In this document: positions 56,832 to 64,000 of the stretch, piece after piece
Layout: each line of letters starts with the position of its first letter
Position numbering within the stretch: the first letter of the stretch is position 1
Source of the DNA: Glycine soja
Taxonomy: Eukaryota > Streptophyta > Magnoliopsida > Fabales > Fabaceae
DNA: 64,000 nt
Direction of reading: 5' to 3'
Assembly: GCF_004193775.1 (NCBI RefSeq)
Contig: NC_041016.1
Location: 37,597,334-37,661,333, forward strand
Notes under the pieces: generated by a model
The model's input: the letters and a program-made list of their open reading frames with translations, nothing else
The model's database searches: none
Told to the model about the DNA's origin: nothing
Made by a program: the position numbers and the translations under genes

Positions 56832-58432
56832 TGTCATACCCTAATTTCGTCTGGGGATTATTATTTAATGATATACAACCTTTGATTGGCTGCTTCGAGA
56901 CACTTGGCGTCCTTTGTTGTACAATGAATGAAGTCCCGAGACGTGTCAGAAATCAAAAGGAAGCAGGCATGCGCAATCCGTGAAATTCCGTAATGTGGCG
57001 GAAATCGAAAAGAGGTGTTTTTGCGCAATCCGTAAGTTTCCGTAACTTCTTCGAAAGCTAAAAAAGAGTAAATACATAATCCGTAAGGATTCATAACCTT
57101 GCGGAAGGAAAATAAGTATCGTTACGAAATTCGTAAAGTTTCGTAACGTTACGGAAAAAGAATTACCAAAAAACTAGAAAGGGGGGGTGCACTTAGTAAA
57201 AAAAGGGGTGCAAATAGCAACCAGGCCCACTTGGCCCCTCATTCCTCCAGAAGGCTGTTGCTTCTGGAGGAAGCAACCTTGCTCGCCTGGGCGAGCTGGG
57301 TGGCAAGCTTCTCCCCCATTTTGCTATAAATAGGGGGAGAAGTGAAGAAGAAAAGGGTTCAGCCCCTTAGGCACTTCTTTCTCTCTCGAAATTGCTGAGG
57401 AAAATTAGTTCCGTGAAGAAAATTCAAGCCGAGGCGCTTCCGTAACGTTTCCGTGAGTAATTACGCGAAGATTCTCGACCGTTCTTCAACGTTCATCGTT
57501 TGTTCTTTGTTTTCTTCAGTCTTCAACGGGTAAGTACCTCAAACCGAGCTTTTAAATTCATTCTATGTACCCGTGGTGGTCCACATTTTGTTTCATGTAA
57601 TTTTATTCTCGTTTTCATTTACTTTTTATACCCCCTTTTGACGTGCTTAAGCCATTTATTTAAGTCATTTCTCGCTTAATCTAAAAATAAAATAAATTTC
57701 CACCGATCGTTTGAGTTGTATCATCCGTTAATTTTGGTTAAAATGAATTCCGACCGTTTGGTCATGCCGTAAGCACGTTGGAAATCAAAAAAAGAGGTAA
57801 AATAATAATATAATAATAAAAAAAATACCTTTTAGTAAAATAAAAGCGAAAGATCAATCAGACGTTTTCTCTTTGGGATTTCTCATTCTTAATTGAATTG
57901 ACTAATAACTAAAAGTAGAACTAAGGCTAAAATCAACTCGCCTAGTCAAGCTCGTCCACAAAGATAGGATTTTGAAAGTTTATCATTTCTGTTTCTTACC
58001 AAGTAAAATGGATCATTTTTAAGGTCCAACGCCTTAAAATGATCACCTTTCAAGTAAAAAAGAACCACTTGATTCACGCATAAGAAAGAACTACGTAGGT
58101 CTGATTTCCTCTCCAAAGGAGGGTACGTAGGAGCAAAAGCCCCGCTTTTGTCGACCTCAAAAAATAAAAAGAAATAAAAGTTAAGATAACACAATTCCAC
58201 AATTCTAAAAAATAGACTGTTGTCCCTTGGGACAAACGTGAGAGGTGCTAATACCTTCATCAAGCGTAAATACAACTCCCGAACTTAGGATTTTCCTTTT
58301 GACCAGTTTCCTTCGGTTTTTCCGACGTTTTCCACAAATAAACGTTGGTGGCGACTCCGCGCATCTTTCCTCCTTTGGAAAGCGCACCCGTGAGCCTCAC
58401 CCTCGCTCGCCCGCGAAGGGCACGTTGCGACA
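56832..58432 (+). repeat. 5' LTR of Ogre element I
   Basis: 1,601 bp, TGTCATACCCTAATTTCG to TTGCGACA. Diverged units containing CAATCCGTAA and TTCCGTAAC recur at about 56970-57160. Hairpins are at 57245-57269 (arms CTCCAGAAG/CTTCTGGAG) and 57281-57296 (arms GCTCGCC/GGCGAGC), then TATAAATA at 57325-57332. The leader side has a strong hairpin at 58011-58044 with loop TCCAACG and stem GATCATTTT-AAGG. Confidence 0.9.
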
Positions 58433-58433
58433 G

Positions 58434-58452
58434 TTGGCGACTCCACTGGGGA
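58434..58452 (+). other. Primer binding site of Ogre element I
   Basis: TTGGCGACTCCACTGGGGA starts one base after the LTR end. It matches the Ogre-type primer site, which I recall as complementary to an arginine tRNA. The copy in E differs at two positions. Confidence 0.85.
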
Positions 58453-59143
58453 CTATTTTTGTAAGTTAGGCATATTTTTAGGAATTGTGGATTTGTGAAA
58501 CTTCGTGTGTGCATTTGTTGAAACTGTGTAAAATGTAAATAACTGTTGTCTATTTTTCATTCTTTACACTGCATTCTAAGCACCCACGGGTTTGAGTAAA
58601 AAAGGGGCCCTACACCCGGGTTCATGGGAATTTAAGGAATGGAGGTGAATCTATCATCATGCTAGGTCTCCGACTTGCTTGATAATAGTGAATCCTCGTC
58701 TAGAGCTTTCTCTCTTTATAATGTGTTGTCGCTGGTATTCCATACCGCCACAATATTATTATCTTGAGTGATGATACCTCTAGAGAACGGCCGTGTGAGT
58801 TGTAAATTGTTGGGAAGTAGTTATTAGCGACCCCTAGATATTATCCCATAGGTTCCCAAATAGGGGCAAAGAGCAAACACGCTCCGTGCCATTTGTTCTC
58901 ATGCATCTTTTGATAAATAGCACTACTTTATAGTTTTTTGCTAGTGGTGTTTGGTTTCTGTAGAGTAATACGTAACCTTTTTAATGCTACGTCAAGGCGC
59001 CATCATGCCCAAACGTAGAATTAAAATTGGCTCTATGCGGTCTCGTATGTGTGAATTACCCCTTTGTGTTGTTTTCTTTCTGCTTCATGCATACGCATTG
59101 CATCATTCATGTCGGAGTCTTGATCCACCCCTTTTTTAGGTAA
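58453..59143 (+). other. Untranslated leader of Ogre element I
   Basis: No coding frame is seen. Blocks are shared with E's leader (42896-43249), notably GGTCTCCGACT, so this is element leader between the primer site and ORF1. Known Ogre elements also have a long leader here. Confidence 0.6.
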
Positions 59144-61014
59144 ATGATGGGGACAAATCAAAACGGCAAAAGGTTTTATCAAGTCAAGGTTAAAAGTCTA
59201 GATGTCACTAGCCTCAAGGAATTAGGACGATTGATGGGACCTCTCCAAAGGCAAGCCTTCCGCAAAGTGTACGGGAAGATTCTAGATTTGGCCGCAGCGG
59301 AGGTATTTATGGAAGCTGTCGTATCCCTCGCCCAATACTATGACCAGCCGTTGAGGTGTTTCACGTTTGGGGACTTCCAATTGGTCCCAACTATTGAAGA
59401 GTTTGAGGAAATATTAGGATGCCCTCCTTGGGGGAGGAAATCGTATCTTTTCTCCGGCTTTCTTCCTTCCTTGAGCAAGATTGCGGCTGTGGTTGGTGAT
59501 TCAGCAAAGGAGTTGGATCGCACGAAGCAAACTCGGAACGGCGTAGTGGGGTTGCCTCGAAAATACTTGGAAGGTAAGGCAAGGGATATGGCGAGCCAAG
59601 AAAAGTGGGGGCCGTTTGCGGATATTTTAGCTTTGCTGATTTTTGGGGTTGTTCTCTTTCCGAACGTTGACGGTTTGGTAGACTTAGCCGCCATTGATGC
59701 TTTCCTCGCATATCACCATAGCAAGGAAAGTCCGGTGGTGGCTATCTTGGCAGATTTGTTTGACACCTTTGACCGGAGGTGTGAGAAAAACAGTGCACGA
59801 ATTGTCTGTTGTTTACCCGCTCTGTGTGTGTGTGGCTGATATCACACCTATTCCATCAAGACACGAGACACCTGTGTCCGCTTCAAAGCTATCGCTCATG
59901 CGCCAAAAAAGGAAGAGTCGATTGGGACCAACATTTGGCGGGGATACGGGCCAGCGCGATCAATTGGTTTCCTCATTGGAAGGAAGGCAAGGAAGGAGTT
60001 CTTTTCTCGTGTGGGGACTACCCTAATATTCCATTGATAGGGACTAGGGGTTGTATTAATTACAATCCCGCACTCGCCATAAGATAGCTAGGGTATTCCA
60101 TGAGGGGAGCGCCAACCGAGGAAAGTCTCTCGCCTTTCCTTGTGAGGAATCTAGGCGCGCAACGTCTCAAGGCGATACAAAGAGTCCATAAGGCATGGAG
60201 AAGTCCGTTGAGGAAAGACAAGGAGCTTAGGGGCATCCGAAATGGTGTCATCGGGGGTTATCATGGATGGCTAAGAATTCACACGCGGGGGTTAGATTGG
60301 CTCTCCAAGTTGAAAGTTATCGATGAGGAGGACTTCGAAGCTCCGGAGGAAGATGAAGAAGTCCGAGCTCTAAAATTAGAGTTAGGGAAGGCAAGACTCG
60401 CCAAGGAGAAGTTCAAGTCAGCTGCTACACACATCCGGAAAGAGTGTACCGAGTTACAAGAGGAAAACGCGGCCACCGCAAGAGCCCTTGAACAAGAAAC
60501 CAAAAGGGCCCGCAAGGAGGAATATGGCCGAGAGAAATTCCGAGGAGCATTATGGGGTAGCAACAATGAGCTCAAGCTCCGAAGAGAGGAAAGAGATCGG
60601 TCACGGGTGCATGGCATGATCTTAAAAGAAGAGTTAGTTGCTTGCGCGAGGTCCAAAAGGAGTTTGGCTCAACACTTGGAAGCCACGGAACAAAGCATGC
60701 TAGCTATCATAGGGCAATACAAAGAAGGATTGAACCAGTCCATGGCCCATGAACAAAAGCTAGTGGAGGATTTTGCACAAGTGTATGCCGAAAAAGAAGC
60801 AAGAGGGAGGGTGATTGATGCGTTGCATCAAGAAGCGACTATGTGGATGGATAGGTTCGTCTTGACCTTGAATGGAAGTCAAGACCTCCTGCGTCTGTTA
60901 GCCAAAGCGAAAGCCATGGCCGGAGTGTGTACGGCCCCCAAGGAGATTCATGGGCTAATCAATTACTGTCAACACATGATAGATTTGATGGCCCACATAA
61001 TTAGGAATCGTTAG
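59144..61014 (+). pseudogene. Ogre ORF1 (frameshift and stop)
   Basis: ORF1 precedes gag in Ogre elements and its role is unknown. The first frame (59144-59839) has FGDFQLVPTIEEFEEILGCP and YHHSKESPVVAILADL, resembling the plant-specific domain of Ogre ORF1 that is also found in lone plant genes. A frameshift near 59805 moves reading to the next frame (VDWDQHLAGIRASAINWFP, GTRGCINYNPALA), a TAG follows at 60085-60087, and the same frame continues from 60100. The C-terminal 300 codons are highly charged and heptad-like (about residues 75-215 of that part), probably a coiled coil. Two breaks make it non-functional. Confidence 0.8.
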
Positions 61015-61253
61015 GTTCACTTGTAACACCTTTTGTATAATCTTGGCTAGATGAAAGCTTTGTTATTTTTATAAAATGAGAAGTTCTGAACTCATCATGT
61101 TATCTAAAAAAACCTTGGGGTGGATCCAAGTGCTCCGATCATCCATTTGCATACTCATGTTTTGGTGGCATACTCATCGTTGTTTATTTCTTTAGGAATT
61201 TCATCATAACTAAGAAAACACTAAGGCACCCCTATAACACTCGATCCAGAAAA
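61015..61253 (+). other. Spacer between Ogre ORF1 and gag
   Basis: 239 bases without coding signal. No clear promoter was seen; in Ogre elements the downstream genes are thought to be expressed from the LTR transcript. Confidence 0.5.
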
Positions 61254-63236
61254 ATGGATAATGAAGAGGGCGTGCAGGAACAGATGAAGGCCGATCTATC
61301 GGCCTTAAAAGATCAAATGGCTTCCATCTCGGAGGTCATGTTAAAACTCCAGAAAACCATAGAGGATAAAGCCACCGCAACCGCCTCCAGTACAGTTAGG
61401 GAAGCGGAGCCGGTGCTGCAGCCCGCCTTGAATCCGGGCCTAGACAGAAACACGGCCGTGTTCGGTCGAAGGTATAGTCCGCAAGCTTATCCTTATGGCC
61501 TGCCTCCGGACTTCACCCCCCGTTCCACCCCGGAAGATTTAAGCCAAGCCCCTACTTTCGAGGGGCAACTCCCACCTTATGAAGACTATCCCGGGCAAGA
61601 TGATGGGGAAGGAGATACCCATTTTGGCCCCCTCAAAGATCCATCCCTGCATGAACTACCCCAACCGAACATAGTCCGCCATATCCCGGCCTCACCCTCA
61701 CCCGTAAACGAATCTGTTCCCTTTGCGGAAGATAAGGGAAAGATTGAGGCGCTCGAAGAGAGGTTAAGAGCAATCGAGGGCCTTGGCAATTACCTATTCT
61801 CGGATTTGGCGGATTTATGTCTTGTGCCCAACATCGTCATCCCTCCCAAGTTCAAAGTACCAGACTTTGATAAGTACAAAGGGACGACATGTCCAAAAGG
61901 GCATCTCCGGATGTATTGCTGGAAGATGGGGGCGTATTCTGCGGACGAGAAATTGTTGGTCCATTTCTTTCAAGACAGCTTGGCCGGAGCAGCTGTAGCA
62001 TGGTATACCAATCTGGAAGCTTCCCAGATTCGATCATGGAAGGACTTGGCAACTGCCTTCATTAGGCATTACCAGTACAATACGGACATGGCTCCCGACC
62101 GGAACCAGCTTCAGGGTATGACTAAACGAGAGCATGAGTCCATTAAGGAATATGCCCAAAGATGGAGAGATCTCGCAGCCCAAGTCGTACCGCCCATGAC
62201 GGAGAGGGAGATGATCATAATTATGATAGATACGTTACCCACGTTCTACTATGAAAAGCTGATAGTCTACATGCCAGCTAACTTTGTGGATTTCATCTTC
62301 GTCGGAGAAAGGATTGAATCCGGGCTACGAAAAGGCAAGTTCGAATATGCTGCCAATATGGCCCCCAACAACAACAGAAGAGCCCCAGTAGTGGGCACAA
62401 GGAAAAAGGAAGGAGATGCCCACGCGGTCACCACCGCCCCAACATGGATGAAAGCACCCCAAAATATCTAAAGCTCATACCAGCCCAATCCCCCAAATTT
62501 TTTAATCCGAGCTGAGAACTCCCTCCCGACTCAAGTAAAAGGACCACCCGCAGCAGAAAGAGCCCCGGCCCAACGCACAGCTCTAGCCGCATCCTGGCCA
62601 GTTAATAATACAGCCCCCGGCGCGACCTATAAATATGCACAGCACCCGAAAGACAACTTCCCTCCTATTCCCATGGCATACTCCGAGCTATGGCCTTCAT
62701 TATTGGAGAATCATTTGGTGGTGGCCATACCCGGGAAGGTTCTCCAGCCACCTTACCCCAAGTGGTATGACCCGGGTGCCAAGTGTGTGTACCATAGTGG
62801 AGTTCCCGGACACAATATTGACTCGTGCATCCCGTTCAAGTATAAGGTGCAGCACCTGATTAGTGCCGGCTGGCTATCGTTTCAGGAGGAAGGCCCAAAT
62901 GTCAAAACCAACCCGCTAGCTAGTCATGGAGGGACTAGCGTGAACGCCGTCAAAGAGAATGGGCCGCCACGGACGAAAAAGTTAGGAGAGGTAGCTTCTT
63001 CTAGACGCTTCATTTATCAATCACTGCAAGCGGCAGGCATGGTCTCCAGTGGTGGAGGCGAAAGGGATGAATGTTTGTTTCACCTCGGGGAGTCGCATGA
63101 CATGGAAACCTATCCCGCGGTAGAAGAATTGCTTCAGTGGCTCATGGATTGTGGGCAGCTTGAAGTGTCCATAGAAGGGGGGGGGGGGAAGAACCACAAG
63201 TTTGCATGCAGTCGGAAGAGAAGAGGGTTCCTCTAA
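61254..63236 (+). pseudogene. Ogre gag (in-frame stop, frameshift at G-run)
   Basis: The start MDNEEGVQEQMKADLSALKD opens with a heptad-like coiled coil (residues 8-45), then a Pro-rich linker. The Tat-type capsid region follows: FKVPDFDKYKGTTCPKGHL near 200, VAWYTNLEASQIRSWKDL near 250 and KEYAQRWRDLAAQVVPPM near 300. A TAA at 62469-62471 breaks the frame, which continues in register to CVYHSGVPGHNIDSC (about 62788-62830), the modified knuckle of Tat/Ogre elements. At 63177-63187 a run of G bases precedes a frame change, so this frame ends at 63236 while protease continues in another. Confidence 0.85.
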
Positions 63237-64000
63237 CCCCCAAGGCCCTAGTGATATGTTTTACTAGGAAAGGGACCGGTTCCACACCCATATACCCCCG
63301 GGCGGCGCCCAAGCCAACGCCATTTGCATATCAGAGTAATAAGGCCGTTCTGTGGAAGTATACCCCTCCCGCGTCCAGCGAAAGAGTTGCAACCGAAGTT
63401 GACTCCCTATCAGCTAAGGTAACCAACATCACCGGCCTCAGTGGCGTAATCCGCAGTGGTCGGGTGTTCGCTTCCCCTCACCTGGCGAAATTGCCCTCCA
63501 AAGGGAAAGCACCCATGGTCCAAGAGCCCACAGACATAGCCACCCCCTCGAAAGAAGTAGATCCTCCAGTAGTAAGAGGGGCCAAAAAGAAAGAAGGACT
63601 TCAAGGAAAAATAGTGACTTTGGAAGAGGCCCATGAGTTCCTCCGCCTCATCCAACAAAGCGAGTTTAAGGTAGTCGAGCAACTGAATAAAACTCCAGCA
63701 AGGATCTCTTTGCTTGAACTACTCATAAACTCCGAGCCTCATCGTGCGCTGTTGATGAAGGTCCTTAACGATGCCCATGTAGCACATGATATCTCAGTGG
63801 AGCGTTTCGAAGGCATCGTTAATCATATAACCACCAACAACTACATCGCGTTTGCGGAAGAAGAGATTCCCGTTGAGGGGAGAGGACACAACAAGGCTCT
63901 ACATGTGTTGGTGAGATGTATGGACCACGTTGTCGCGAAAGTACTTATCGAAAATGGATCGAGTTTAAATGTAATGCCGAAGACCACTTTGGAAAAGCTT
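63188..64000 (+). pseudogene. Ogre protease region, runs off right edge
   Basis: A frame open to the window end includes VPLTPKALVICFTRKGTG, LEEAHEFLRLIQQSEFKVVEQL, ALLMKVLNDAHVAHDISVE and ALHVLVRCMDHVVAKVLIENGSSLNVMP. The last is the retropepsin active-site region of Tat/Ogre elements, where the first residue of the triplet is normally Asp; here the codon is GAA (Glu) at about 63951-63953. RT and integrase are not reached. Confidence 0.8.

Larger units (their letters stand above)
56832..64000 (+). mobile_element. Ogre/Tat-type gypsy element I, 5' half
   Basis: Components in order: LTR (56832-58432), primer site (58434), long leader, ORF1 (from 59144), gag (from 61254) and protease start at the right edge. 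An extra ORF before gag plus this primer site are marks of the Ogre lineage of Ty3/gypsy. RT, integrase and the 3' LTR would lie beyond the window. It is inserted in copia H gag. Several frame breaks make it defective. Confidence 0.9.

Noticed and set aside
1..64000. tRNA, rRNA, centromeric satellite or telomere repeats
   Set aside because: None recognised by reading both strands; the tRNA-like matches are the short primer-site complements of the retroelements.

Overview
The window looks like plant chromosomal DNA, most probably soybean (Glycine max) or a close relative. The basis is one intron-containing meiotic gene of the plant-only DYAD/SWI1/AM1 family, AT-rich intergenic DNA, and dense nested LTR retrotransposons of types I associate from memory with soybean: SIRE/Maximus-like Ty1-copia, a Tekay/Del-like chromovirus with about 3.9 kb LTRs, and Tat/Ogre elements with an extra ORF1. 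No rRNA, tRNA, CRISPR or bacterial-type feature was seen.

Layout. 1-1000: end of a probable gypsy LTR running off the left edge. 1001-7950: AT-rich non-coding DNA with an (AT)25 microsatellite, three fold-back (MITE-like) repeats, a pair of inverted 150-200 bp repeats about 1.8 kb apart, and duplicated pieces of the downstream gene's promoter and exon 2. 8165-12908: the only cellular gene recognised, a nine-exon DYAD/SWI1 homologue (predicted 723 aa) whose splice phases agree at every junction. 12909-15790: non-coding. 15791-16683: probable CACTA-type transposon end with an array of perfect hairpins.

16689-39832 is a clean nested insertion. A copia solo LTR (A, target-site duplication AATAG) lies beside a copia element (B, 18308-39827, TSD ATCAT). 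Inside B's third, env-like ORF sits a complete chromovirus on the minus strand (C, 25275-37752, TSD GATAT). C's LTRs look less diverged than B's, as nesting requires. 39833-51660 is a second pile: a gypsy fragment (D), the 5' end of an Ogre (E), a gypsy LTR of about 2.9 kb (F), and inside F a chimeric truncated copia (G, minus strand) fused to part of an unrelated LTR (X). 51661-56831 is a decayed minus-strand copia (H) split by a solo C-family LTR (TSD AGATG). 56832-64000 is the 5' half of another Ogre (I): LTR, primer site, ORF1, gag and protease start. Its pol lies beyond the right edge. Every element has stops or frameshifts, so none looks autonomous.

Main signals beyond annotation. (1) The 12-bp palindrome GTAATCGATTAC occurs about 60 times, in the LTRs of two unrelated retroelement superfamilies and inside copia elements. 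Nearly all copies are in pairs with start-to-start spacing of 20 or 21 bp, two helical turns. (2) The transcribed part of the copia LTRs carries hairpin arrays with an invariant loop and stems that change in a compensatory way; the Ogre leader has a similar arrangement. (3) Palindrome pairs plus a TATA box also sit directly upstream of the copia env-like ORF in two independent copies, suggesting an internal promoter. (4) The chromovirus LTR carries an acidic 143-144 codon reading frame, open in two of three copies.
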